This document shows, piece by piece, positions 41,817-50,194 of a DNA stretch of 64,000 nucleotides. Location: NCBI RefSeq assembly GCF_030316895.1, contig NZ_JASZYV010000001.1, positions 1,364,001 to 1,428,000 of the forward strand, given 5' to 3'. The first letter of the stretch is position 1. Each line of letters begins with the position of its first letter. The position numbers and the translations under genes are program-made. The notes beneath the pieces were generated by a model. The model was not told where the DNA came from, did not search any database, and was given only the letters and a program-made list of their open reading frames with translations. Source of the DNA: Variovorax dokdonensis. Lineage in GTDB: Bacteria > Pseudomonadota > Gammaproteobacteria > Burkholderiales > Burkholderiaceae_C.

Positions 41817-43066
41817 CCATGCCCCTGATGCGCCCCAAGCGCAAGAACCCGGTACTGCGTACCCGGCAGATGAACCTGCCGCCCTGGCAGCGCAGCCGCG
41901 TGGCCCTGGGCATCACCGCCGCAGCATCCGAAGGCCGCTTCGAACTGCAGCAGTGCGAGGACTGCGGTGCCGTGCAGTACCCGCCGCGCGAGGCTTGCCA
42001 CAAGTGCCTGTCGCCCCGCCTGCATTGGCGCGAGCAGACGGGCGAGGGCGAACTGCTGGCGGTGAGCACGCTGCACCACAGCAACGATCTGTTTTTCCGC
42101 GAGCGCCTGCCCTGGCGCCTGGGCCTGGTGCATCTGGACGCCGGCCCCACGCTCATGGTCCACATGCATGGCGAAGTGGGCGATGCCCCGGCGCGCGTGC
42201 GTGTCGGTGCCCGGCTCGACCGCGCCGGCCAGGCGGTTCTGATTGGTTTTCCGAAAGACGGGAGTGCACACATGGCTGACGACAAGATGCTGCGCGAGAT
42301 GACCAGCGACCCCAAGTTCCGCAAGGTGCTGGTGACGGACGGCAAGACGCCCGTGGGCCAGGCCGTGGTGCGCGCCCTGGTGGCCGCCGGTGCTGACATC
42401 GTCTGGGTCGGCCATGCCGAGCCGTGGAAGAACTTCGGCGGGCTGGAGGACATCACGGCGCTGCCGCAGGTGTCGCTGGTACCGCTGGACCTGACCAATG
42501 AGCGGTCGGTGAGCCAGCTGGCCGGCGCCATCGGCGGCAAGGTCGACATCGTCGTCAACACCGCCGAAGTGCACCGCACCTTCGGCATCGGTGCCCGCCG
42601 CGGTACCGATGTGGCGCGCGCCGAGATGGACATCAATTACTTCGGCCTGCTGCGCCTGGCGCAGGAGTTCGGCCCGGCGCTCAAGGGGCGCTCGGCCGAT
42701 GGTGCGACCGGCGCGACGGCCTGGGTCAACCTGCTGTCGATCTATGCGCTGTCGAACTTCCCGCCGCACGGCACCTTCAGCGCGAGCAAGGCCGCGGCGC
42801 ATTCGCTGGCGCAGTGCCTGCGTGCCGAGATGCGGCCGGCCGGCATCCGCGTCGTCAACGTCTATCCGGGGCCGATCGACGATGAATGGAACCAGCACAT
42901 GCCGCCGCCCAAGCTCACGCCGCAGGCGCTGGCCAGTGCCATCGTCAAGGCGCTGCGCGACGGCGTGGAAGACGTCTATCCCGGCGACGTGGCGCAGGAG
43001 TGGCTGGAGCGCTGGCGCGACAACCCCAAGGTGCTCGAGCGCGAACTCGCCACCAACGGCGGCTGA
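41813..43066 (+). CDS. DUF35 (OB-fold/zinc ribbon) fused to a degenerate SDR
   Basis: A 417-residue fusion. Residues 25-150 are a DUF35 protein with the zinc-ribbon cysteines Cys48, Cys51, Cys62 and Cys65 (CEDCG...CHKC) and an OB-fold. From about residue 169 an SDR-like Rossmann domain follows (VLVTDGKTPVGQAVV). In the SDR the catalytic Tyr is replaced: the motif reads Ser309, Phe322 and Lys326 (TFSASK). The TGxxxGxG loop is also altered. A DUF35 domain is the known partner of Ltp2-type aldolases, which fits the preceding gene. No stop or frameshift separates the two domains. Confidence 0.82.
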   Translation: MTMPLMRPKRKNPVLRTRQMNLPPWQRSRVALGITAAASEGRFELQQCEDCGAVQYPPREACHKCLSPRLHWREQTGEGELLAVSTLHHSNDLFFRERLPWRLGLVHLDAGPTLMVHMHGEVGDAPARVRVGARLDRAGQAVLIGFPKDGSAHMADDKMLREMTSDPKFRKVLVTDGKTPVGQAVVRALVAAGADIVWVGHAEPWKNFGGLEDITALPQVSLVPLDLTNERSVSQLAGAIGGKVDIVVNTAEVHRTFGIGARRGTDVARAEMDINYFGLLRLAQEFGPALKGRSADGATGATAWVNLLSIYALSNFPPHGTFSASKAAAHSLAQCLRAEMRPAGIRVVNVYPGPIDDEWNQHMPPPKLTPQALASAIVKALRDGVEDVYPGDVAQEWLERWRDNPKVLERELATNGG

Positions 43067-43091
43067 ACACATCTTGCAAGGAATCAAGCAC

Positions 43092-43895
43092 ATGACGACA
43101 AGCACCACGACAACGTCCGCCGGCGTACTCGGCGCGCTGGTGGGCGCCCTCGCCAGCGGCCGGATCCGCGTGGTCGACCTCACGCAGACGCTCACGCCCG
43201 AGTTCCCGCAGATCGCGCTGCCGCCCGAGATGGGGCAGTGCTGGCCGTTCCGCATCGAGGAGGTCTCGAAGTACGACGACCGCGGCCCCGGCTGGTACTG
43301 GAACAACTTTTCGTGCGGCGAGCACACCGGCACGCACTTCGATGCGCCGATCCACTGGATCTCGGGCCGCGACCTGCCCAACAACTCGGTGGACACCATC
43401 GAGGTGCAGAACTTCGTGGCCTCGGCGCACGTGATCGATTGCTCCGAGCAGGTCAAGGCGAACGCCGACTACCTGATGACGGTGGAAGACATCGAACGGC
43501 ATGAAGCGGCACACGGGCGCATCCAGCCCGGCCAGTGGGTGCTGATGCGAACCGACTGGTCCAAGCGGCAGGACCCGGCGGCCTATCAGAACTTCGACGA
43601 GACCGGCCAGCACACGCCAGGCCCGTCGAGCGAGGCGGTCCGCTTCCTGGTGGAACAGCGCGACGTGCTGGGCTTCGGTTCGGAGGCGATCGGCACCGAT
43701 GCGGGGCAGGGCTATCACCTGCGTCCTCCCTATCCGTGCCACTACCTGATGCACGGCACGGGTCGCTACGGCCTGCAGTGCCTGACCAACCTCGACCTGC
43801 TGCCACCCACGGGCGCGGTGCTCATCTGCCCGCCGCTGAAGATCGAGAAGGGCAGCGGCAGTCCCTTGCGCGTGCTGGCCATGGTGGAGTCCTGA
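43092..43895 (+). CDS. Isatin hydrolase-like cyclase (kynurenine formamidase fold)
   Basis: A 267-residue member of the cyclase/kynurenine formamidase family. The metal-binding signature HTGTHFDAPIHW gives His78, His82, Asp84 and His88. A Trp- and Phe-rich region (GWYWNNFSCGEH) precedes it and can line an aromatic pocket, as in isatin hydrolases. Isatin hydrolase opens the isatin lactam to isatinate (2-aminophenylglyoxylate). Arylformamidase or a related ring hydrolase is the alternative. It starts 25 bases after the DUF35-SDR gene, with AAGGA about 10 bases before the ATG. Confidence 0.78.
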   Translation: MTTSTTTTSAGVLGALVGALASGRIRVVDLTQTLTPEFPQIALPPEMGQCWPFRIEEVSKYDDRGPGWYWNNFSCGEHTGTHFDAPIHWISGRDLPNNSVDTIEVQNFVASAHVIDCSEQVKANADYLMTVEDIERHEAAHGRIQPGQWVLMRTDWSKRQDPAAYQNFDETGQHTPGPSSEAVRFLVEQRDVLGFGSEAIGTDAGQGYHLRPPYPCHYLMHGTGRYGLQCLTNLDLLPPTGAVLICPPLKIEKGSGSPLRVLAMVES

Positions 43896-43899
43896 AGCG

Positions 43900-44640
43900 A
43901 TGAACGAAGCGAACAACATCCAACGCGTGGCCCTGGTGACCGGCGGCAGCGCAGGCATCGGCAAGGTGATCTGCGAGCACTTGCTCGAGCAGGGCTGCGA
44001 GGTGATCTCGATGTCGCGGCGCTCGGCCGACATCGACCATCCGCGCATGCACAGCATCGATGTGGACCTGATGGACCGCGCAGCCACGGTGCAGGCGGCG
44101 CAGGAGGTCGCGCAGCGCTACGCCGTCAACACGCTGGTGCACAACGCCGGGGTCATTCGAGGCGCGCTGTTGCCGGAAGTGAAACTCGAAGACCTCGATG
44201 CATTGGTCGACCTGCACCTGGGCTCGGCCATCGCGCTCACGCAGGCCGTGCTGCCGACGATGCGCGCGCAGCGTTTCGGGCGCATCGTGCTGATGTCTTC
44301 GCGCGCGGCAGTGGGCGCCGTCACGCGCACCAGCTATTCGGCCACCAAGGCGGGAATGATCGGCATGGCGCGCACCTGGTCGCTCGAACTCGCGCCCGAA
44401 GGCATCACCGTCAACGTGGTGGCGCCTGGCCCCATCCGCACCGACATGTTCTACGACGTGATCGCCGCAGGCAGCGAGCGGGAACGGGCCTTGCAAGCAT
44501 CCATTCCCGTGCGCCGCATTGGTGAATCCGCCGACGTGGCGCGCGCCGTCAACTTCTTCGTCGATCCGGCCAACAGCTATGTGACGGGGCAAGTGTTGTA
44601 CGTGTGCGGCGGCACCAGTGTCGGCGCCCTCGTGCTGTAG
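43900..44640 (+). CDS. Short-chain dehydrogenase/reductase, classical type
   Basis: A 246-residue SDR with the nucleotide loop TGGSAGIG, the catalytic Ser near 133 and the YSATK motif (Tyr146, Lys150). This SDR has intact catalytic residues, unlike the one fused to DUF35. A plausible role is oxidation of the C2 carbinolamine after dioxygenation of IAA to give the 2-oxindole, or oxidation of dioxindole. It starts four bases after the isatin hydrolase stop and is the last gene of the first operon before a 124-base gap. Confidence 0.82.
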   Translation: MNEANNIQRVALVTGGSAGIGKVICEHLLEQGCEVISMSRRSADIDHPRMHSIDVDLMDRAATVQAAQEVAQRYAVNTLVHNAGVIRGALLPEVKLEDLDALVDLHLGSAIALTQAVLPTMRAQRFGRIVLMSSRAAVGAVTRTSYSATKAGMIGMARTWSLELAPEGITVNVVAPGPIRTDMFYDVIAAGSERERALQASIPVRRIGESADVARAVNFFVDPANSYVTGQVLYVCGGTSVGALVL

Positions 44641-44673
44641 GTAGTTCCCCTTTCTCGCCAGCGCCGCAATGCG

Positions 44674-44701
44674 TTGATATTCTTTAGTCATAAACATTTC
44701 A
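44674..44701 (+). promoter_or_regulatory. Candidate promoter/operator of the transporter operon
   Basis: TATTCTTTAGTC at 44678-44689 is identical to the minus-strand sequence upstream of the MarR gene. It is followed by ATAAACAT, so TTTAGTCATAAA forms an inverted repeat. Downstream the two regions remain similar up to an ATG (44708 here; 32382 there). TTGATA at 44674-44679 could be a -35, but I see no well-placed -10. The 124-base gap is more AT-rich than the genes. Binding by the MarR protein is inferred. Confidence 0.5.
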
Positions 44702-44764
44702 CAATTCATGTTTCGACCAGTCGCGGTGGAGGGCCGTCGCGGCGCCAACCCAGGAGCAACAACC

Positions 44765-45925
44765 ATGAACGTCTCTTCCCGTAGCTTTTGCGTGCGTACC
44801 GGACTGGCCCTTGGCCTGAGCGCACTGGCCATCGCCCAGGCGTGGGCCGCTGACATCAAGGTGGGCTTCATCACGTCGCTGTCGGGCCCGGTGTCGTCGC
44901 TGGGCATTCCTTACGAGAAGGGCATCAAGGCAGCGCAGGCCTACAAGTCGGAAGTGGCTGGCCACAAGGTCACGATGATCGCGCTGGACGATGCGTCCGA
45001 CCCGAGCACCGCCGCCCGCAATGCGCGCAAGCTGATCGAGGAAGACAAGGTCGACGTGATCATCGGCACGGCAGGCTCGCCGGGTGCGCTGGCCATCGCG
45101 GCCGTGGCCCGCGAGACGAAGACGCCGCTCATCTCCATCGCAAACGCCAACCTGCCCGGCGAGGCCGGCGCATGGATGGTGACGCTGCCGCAGCCTGCGC
45201 CCCTGATGGTCAGCGCGGTGGTCGAGCGCATGAAGCAGTCGGGCGTGAAGACGGTGGGCTACATCGGTTTTTCCGATGCCTGGGGCGACCTGGTCTACGA
45301 CGCGCTGAACAAGTCGGCCGAGAAGCACGGCATCAAGGTGGTGAGCAACGAGCGCTATGCGCGTGCCGACAGTTCTGTGGCGGGCCAGGTGCTGAAGATC
45401 GTGGCGCTGCGTCCTGACGCGGTGATCACCGGCACCTCCGGCACGCCGGGCGCGCTGCCTTACCTGGCGCTGGCCGAGCGCGGCTACAAGGGCCAGATCT
45501 ACGGCATGCATGCGCTGATCAACCCCGACTTCGTGCGCGTGGGTGGTGCATCGGTCGAAGGCCTGCTGGCGCCCACCGGCCCGGTGGTGGTGGCCGAGCA
45601 ATTGCCCGAGTCGAACCCGATGCGCAAGGTGGCGATGGACTTCCGCGCCGCCTACCAGAAGGCCAACGGCAGCGCCCCCACCGATGCCTTCTCGGCCTAC
45701 TCGTTCGACGGATGGCTGGTCATGCTCGACGCAGCCTCGCGCGCCAAGGGCGAGCCCGGAACGCCTGAATACCGCGTGGCCCTGCGCGATGCCATCGTCA
45801 GCACCAAGGAGCTAGTCGGCACGCACAGCGTCTACAACTTCAAGCCCGACGATCGCTACGGTTCCGACGAACGCTCGCGCGTGGTCGTGCGCCTTGAGAA
45901 GGGCAAGTGGATGCTGGCCAAGTGA
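44765..45925 (+). CDS. Branched-chain amino acid-type ABC substrate-binding protein, copy 1
   Basis: A 386-residue periplasmic binding protein of the LivJ type (PF13458-like). The signal peptide ends AQAWA before ADIKVGFITSLSG, then both lobes of the Venus-flytrap follow. The predicted ligand loop reads SIANANLPGEAGAW. It shares about two-thirds of its residues by eye with the paralogues at 45937 and 48989. The AGGAG before the ATG fixes the start; the upstream ATG at 44708 is in frame but lacks a ribosome-binding site. Ligand is likely an aromatic acid such as indole-3-acetate, by context. Confidence 0.85.
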   Translation: MNVSSRSFCVRTGLALGLSALAIAQAWAADIKVGFITSLSGPVSSLGIPYEKGIKAAQAYKSEVAGHKVTMIALDDASDPSTAARNARKLIEEDKVDVIIGTAGSPGALAIAAVARETKTPLISIANANLPGEAGAWMVTLPQPAPLMVSAVVERMKQSGVKTVGYIGFSDAWGDLVYDALNKSAEKHGIKVVSNERYARADSSVAGQVLKIVALRPDAVITGTSGTPGALPYLALAERGYKGQIYGMHALINPDFVRVGGASVEGLLAPTGPVVVAEQLPESNPMRKVAMDFRAAYQKANGSAPTDAFSAYSFDGWLVMLDAASRAKGEPGTPEYRVALRDAIVSTKELVGTHSVYNFKPDDRYGSDERSRVVVRLEKGKWMLAK

Positions 45926-45936
45926 AGGAAGTCTCC

Positions 45937-47085
45937 ATGAAGAACAACACGTTGATTCGAAGCCTGGCGCTTGCCGCCGTCGCCCTGGGCGCCGCCCAGG
46001 CCTTTGCCGCCGATCTGAAGGTGGGCGTCATCAGCTCGCTCTCGGGTCCGATCGCGGCGCTGGGCATTCCGTACGAGAAGGGCATCCGCGCCGCCGTCGA
46101 GCAGCATCCGACCATCGCCGGCCACAAGGTGCAGGTAATCGTGCTGGACGATGCGTCCGATCCCACCACCGCCGGCCGCAACGCGCGCAAGCTGGCGGTG
46201 GACGACAAGGTCGACGTGCTGATCGGCACCTCCGGCGTGCCGGGCGCCATGGCCATCGCGGCGGTTGCGCGCGAGACCAACACGCCGCTCATCTCGCCCA
46301 CGCCGGTGGTCATCCCGGGCGAGGAGGGCGCATGGACCGTGACGGTCTCGCAGCCCTTCGGCCTGATGGTCAGCGCGGTGGTCGATCGCATGAAGAAGAG
46401 CGGCGTGAAGACGGTGGCCTTCATCGGCTTCTCCGACGCGCTGGGCGACCTGGCGTACGACTCGCTCGTCAAGGCGGCCAAGCCGGCCGGCATCGAGGTG
46501 GTGGCCAACGAGCGTTATGCGCGCAGCGATTCGTCGGTGGCTGGACAGGTGCTGAAGATTGTCGCCAAGCGGCCCGACGCGGTGTTTGCCGGCAACTCCG
46601 GCACGCCCGGCGCGCTGCCTTACCTGGGCCTGGCCGAGCGTGGCTACAAGGGCCGCATCTACGGCACGCACGGCCTGATCAATGCCGACTTCGTGCGCGT
46701 GGGCGGCAGCGCCATCGACGGGCTGGAAGTGCCCAGCGGCCCCGTTCTGGTGGCCGAGCAACTGCCCGACAGCAATCCGATCAAGAAGGTCTCGCTGGCA
46801 TTCCGCGACGCCTATCAGAAGGCCAACGGCGCTCCGGCGGTGGACGCCTTCTCGGCCTACACCTACGACGCCTACCTGGTGCTGATGGATGCGGTCAAGC
46901 GCGCCAAGGGCGAGCCCGGCACGCCGGAGTTCCGCGCCTCGCTGCGCGACGCCATCGTCGGCACGAAGGAGCTGGTGGGCACTCACGGCGTCTACAACTT
47001 CAAGGCGGGCGACCGCTACGGCTCCGACGAGCGCGCGGTGGTGATCGTGCGCATGGAAAAGGGCCAGTGGAAGCTGGCGCCCTGA
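45937..47085 (+). CDS. Branched-chain amino acid-type ABC substrate-binding protein, copy 2
   Basis: A 382-residue LivJ-type binding protein and a tandem paralogue of the preceding one. The signal peptide ends AQAFA before ADLKVGVISSLSG. The ligand loop reads PTPVVIPGEEGAW, different from copy 1. AAGGAAG precedes the ATG, and the gap to copy 1 is only 11 bases. Its separate ligand loop suggests a different specificity, but no direct evidence is visible. Confidence 0.85.
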   Translation: MKNNTLIRSLALAAVALGAAQAFAADLKVGVISSLSGPIAALGIPYEKGIRAAVEQHPTIAGHKVQVIVLDDASDPTTAGRNARKLAVDDKVDVLIGTSGVPGAMAIAAVARETNTPLISPTPVVIPGEEGAWTVTVSQPFGLMVSAVVDRMKKSGVKTVAFIGFSDALGDLAYDSLVKAAKPAGIEVVANERYARSDSSVAGQVLKIVAKRPDAVFAGNSGTPGALPYLGLAERGYKGRIYGTHGLINADFVRVGGSAIDGLEVPSGPVLVAEQLPDSNPIKKVSLAFRDAYQKANGAPAVDAFSAYTYDAYLVLMDAVKRAKGEPGTPEFRASLRDAIVGTKELVGTHGVYNFKAGDRYGSDERAVVIVRMEKGQWKLAP

Positions 47086-47131
47086 TCCTCGGCACCTCGC
47101 ACGGCATTTCCCCACGCACCCGCAAAGACAC

Positions 47132-48454
47132 ATGTACCGCGACCAACCTGAACGCATCCGCGCCCTGGTCGAGGAAGACCGCGTCCATCGCGACCTCTAC
47201 CTGAGCGAGGAACTGTTCGCCCTGGAGCAGGAGCATTTCTTCGCGCGCACGTGGCAGTTCCTGGGTCATGCGAGCCAGGTGCCCCATGCTGGCGACTACG
47301 TGGCGCAGGACATCGCCGGCAGGCCGCTCGTCATGGTGCGCCAGGCCGATGGCGGCATCCGTGTGCTGGCCAACCGCTGCGCGCACAAGGGCACGCGGCT
47401 GGTGAGCGATGCCTGCGGCAACACGGGCAAGTTCTTCCGTTGCCCCTATCACGCCTGGACCTATCGGCTCGACGGCAGTCCGTTGGCGATTCCGATCAAG
47501 GCGGGCTACGAAGGCACGCGGCTGACGCAATGCGAATCGGGACAGGGCATGTCGGCGCTGGCGAATGTGGCGGTCTACCGTGACTTCGTGTTCGTGCGCC
47601 TGTCCGATGAAGGGCCTGGTTTCGACGATTACTTCGGCGAAGTGCTGGGCGCCATCGACAACATGGTCGACCGTTCTCCGCAGGGCCGCCTGACCTTCGC
47701 GGGCGGCGTGCTGCGCAACGTGGTGCATTGCAACTGGAAGATGTACCTGGAGAACATCAACGACACGGTGCATCCGCTGTCGACGCACGAGTCGGCCACC
47801 AAGGCGGCGCAGGCGCTGTGGGCCGGCCATTCGCCCGACGAGCCCAAGCCGATGGCGATGGAGCAGATCCTGCCTTTCGGCGCCGGCTACGACTTCTTCG
47901 ACCAGATGGGCGCTCGCGTGCTGCCGCATGGTCACAGCGTGCTGGGCACGCGCTTTTCCATCCATTCGAACTACGCGCAGGTGCCCGAGTACGAGGCCGC
48001 CATGCGTGCCGCGCACGGCGACCAGCGCGCCACCGAGGTGCTGCAGCGCTCGCCGCAGAACGCGGTGCTGTTTCCCAGCCTGGCGGTCAAGGGCTCGCCG
48101 CAGGCCATCCGCGTGATCCGCCCGCTGGCCGCCGACCGAACGCTGGTGGAGGCCTGGGCCTTCCGTGCCGAGGGCGCGCCGGAACTGCTTTTCGAACGTT
48201 CCATGAGCTACAACCGGCTGGTGTTCTCGCCGATGTCGGTGGTGGCGCATGACGACGTACACCTGTTCGAGAGCATCCAGCAAGGCCTGCACGCGCCCGG
48301 CAATGAATGGGTGAGCCTGCATCGCGGGCATCGCAGCGGCGAGTTCGATGACGCCGCCGCACAAGACACCAATGGCACCAACGAACTGCTGATGCGCAAC
48401 CAGTTCCGGGCCTGGGCCGAGTTCATGACCTTGCGCATGGGGGAACCGGCATGA
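47132..48454 (+). CDS. Rieske ring-hydroxylating oxygenase alpha subunit, second copy
   Basis: A 440-residue Rieske large subunit and a paralogue of the one at 37213-38538. The Rieske ligands are Cys83, His85, Cys104 and His107. The mononuclear iron motif ENINDTVHPLSTH holds Asp211, His214 and His219. Between the two copies the Rieske regions are almost identical, while the substrate-pocket half (residues 220-440) has diverged. It overlaps its beta subunit by four bases. No second reductase is found, so the enzyme at 36193 probably serves both. Confidence 0.85.
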   Translation: MYRDQPERIRALVEEDRVHRDLYLSEELFALEQEHFFARTWQFLGHASQVPHAGDYVAQDIAGRPLVMVRQADGGIRVLANRCAHKGTRLVSDACGNTGKFFRCPYHAWTYRLDGSPLAIPIKAGYEGTRLTQCESGQGMSALANVAVYRDFVFVRLSDEGPGFDDYFGEVLGAIDNMVDRSPQGRLTFAGGVLRNVVHCNWKMYLENINDTVHPLSTHESATKAAQALWAGHSPDEPKPMAMEQILPFGAGYDFFDQMGARVLPHGHSVLGTRFSIHSNYAQVPEYEAAMRAAHGDQRATEVLQRSPQNAVLFPSLAVKGSPQAIRVIRPLAADRTLVEAWAFRAEGAPELLFERSMSYNRLVFSPMSVVAHDDVHLFESIQQGLHAPGNEWVSLHRGHRSGEFDDAAAQDTNGTNELLMRNQFRAWAEFMTLRMGEPA

Positions 48455-48936
48455 ACGAGTTCAATGAAATGGGGCTGTGCGACTTCGTTGCGCGCGAGGC
48501 TTCGTTGCTCGACGACGGACGCTTCGACGAATGGCTGGCGCTGTTCGCCGAGGACGGCCGCTACTGGGTGCCGCTGCTGGGCCGGGCCCAGCACGACGCG
48601 CAGTCGCACAACTCCATCGCCTTCGAGGACCGGCTGCTGCTGCAACTGCGCGTCGATCGTCTCAAGGACCCCCGCGCGCATTCGCAGCATCCGGCCAGCC
48701 GTTGCCAGCATGTGCTGCAGAACTCCCGCGTCGAGCAGTTGGACGTCGATGCCGGCAGCGCTACCTTGCGCACGCCCTTTCTCTACATCGAGGCGCGCGG
48801 CGAGCAGCAGTTGATGCTGGCCGGCAGCTACCACCACGTCCTGGTGCGCACGCCGCAAGGCACGCGCATCCAGCTCAAGCGGGTCGACCTGTTGGGCGCC
48901 GAGCGCGCCTTGCCCGCCGTGCAGCTGTTCATCTGA
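48451..48936 (+). CDS. Rieske ring-hydroxylating oxygenase beta subunit, second copy
   Basis: A 161-residue SnoaL-like small subunit, a paralogue of the one at 38535-39017. The shared ends are the start of the fold (DEWLALFAEDGRYWVPL) and the terminal ALPAVQLFI, which is identical in both copies. It overlaps the alpha gene by four bases, with the beta start inside the alpha stop (ATGA). Confidence 0.85.
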   Translation: MNEFNEMGLCDFVAREASLLDDGRFDEWLALFAEDGRYWVPLLGRAQHDAQSHNSIAFEDRLLLQLRVDRLKDPRAHSQHPASRCQHVLQNSRVEQLDVDAGSATLRTPFLYIEARGEQQLMLAGSYHHVLVRTPQGTRIQLKRVDLLGAERALPAVQLFI

Positions 48937-48988
48937 TCACTGCTTCCCTTTGTTTTCCGTCCCCACCATCACTTCGAGGAGTTCCCGC

Positions 48989-50146
48989 ATGAAGCGCTTG
49001 ATGAAGACCCTGACCCGCTGCGCGCTCGCTGCCGCGGCCACCGCTGCGCTCGCCACTGGTGCCTTGGCGGCCGACCTCAAGGTCGGGCTCAGCGTGTCGC
49101 TGTCGGGTCCGAACTCCTCGCTCGGCGTGCCGTATTCGAAGGGCATGGCCGCGGCGCAGAGCTACAAGGGCGAGATCAACGGCCGCAAGGTGCAACTGGT
49201 CGTCCTCGACGACGGCAGCGATCCCACGACGGCCGGCCGCAATGCGCGCAAGCTGATCGAGGAAGACAAGGTCGACGTGATCATGGGCACGTCCGGCGTA
49301 CCGGCGGCCATCGCCATGGCGCAGGTGGCCAAGGAAACCAAGACGCCGATGATCGGCCTGACGCCCATCTCCATCGACCCGGCCGACAACCCCTGGGTGG
49401 TGACGGTCGCGCAGCCCACGCAGCTCATGGTGGATGCGGTGGTCGACCGCATGAAGCGCAACGGCGTGAAGACGGTGGGCTACATCGGCTTTTCCGACGC
49501 CTGGGGCGACCTGGTCTGGAATGCGCTGAACAAGGCCGCCGACAAGCAAGGCATCAAGGTCGTGAGCAACGAGCGCTATGCGCGTGCCGACGCATCGGTG
49601 ACGGGCCAGGTGCTGAAGATCATCGCGCTCAAGCCCGACGCCGTGATGACCGGCGGTGCCGGCACGCCTGGTGCCTTGCCTTTCCTGGCCTTGCAGGAGC
49701 GCGGCTTCAAGGGCGGCATCTATGGCCAGCACGGCCTGATCAACCCCGACTTCGTGCGTGTGGCGGGCAGCGCCGCCCAGGGGGCGCTGATGCCCACCGG
49801 CCCGATCATCGTCGCCGAGCAACTGCCCGACGGCAGCCCGACCAAGAAGCTGAGCCTTGACTTCCGCTCGGTGTTCCAGAAGGTCAATGGCGCTCCCACG
49901 GTCGACGCCTTCTCCGCCTATTCGTTCGACGGCTGGATGGTGTTCGCCGATGCGGCCGCCCGCGCCAAGGGCGAGCCGGGCACGCCGGAATTCCGCGCCT
50001 CGCTGCGCGACGCGATCTTCTCGACCAAGGAAGTCGTGGGCACGCACGGCGTCTACAACTTCAAGCCGGGCAACCTGTCGGGCGTGGACGAGCGCGCCCG
50101 CGTCATCGTCAAGCTCGACAACGGCAAGTGGGTGCTCGCGCCCTGA
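48989..50146 (+). CDS. Branched-chain amino acid-type ABC substrate-binding protein, copy 3
   Basis: A 385-residue LivJ-type binding protein. The signal peptide ends TGALA before ADLKVGLSVSLSG. The ligand loop reads TPISIDPADNPW, a third variant. GAGGAG precedes the ATG. It lies directly upstream of the permease genes (49 bases), so it is the best candidate for the primary receptor of that transporter. The other two copies may be alternative receptors for the same permease. Confidence 0.87.
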   Translation: MKRLMKTLTRCALAAAATAALATGALAADLKVGLSVSLSGPNSSLGVPYSKGMAAAQSYKGEINGRKVQLVVLDDGSDPTTAGRNARKLIEEDKVDVIMGTSGVPAAIAMAQVAKETKTPMIGLTPISIDPADNPWVVTVAQPTQLMVDAVVDRMKRNGVKTVGYIGFSDAWGDLVWNALNKAADKQGIKVVSNERYARADASVTGQVLKIIALKPDAVMTGGAGTPGALPFLALQERGFKGGIYGQHGLINPDFVRVAGSAAQGALMPTGPIIVAEQLPDGSPTKKLSLDFRSVFQKVNGAPTVDAFSAYSFDGWMVFADAAARAKGEPGTPEFRASLRDAIFSTKEVVGTHGVYNFKPGNLSGVDERARVIVKLDNGKWVLAP

Positions 50147-50194
50147 GCGCGGCATCGAGCCTTCCAACAATCAGGACGTAGGGAGAATCCTTCA

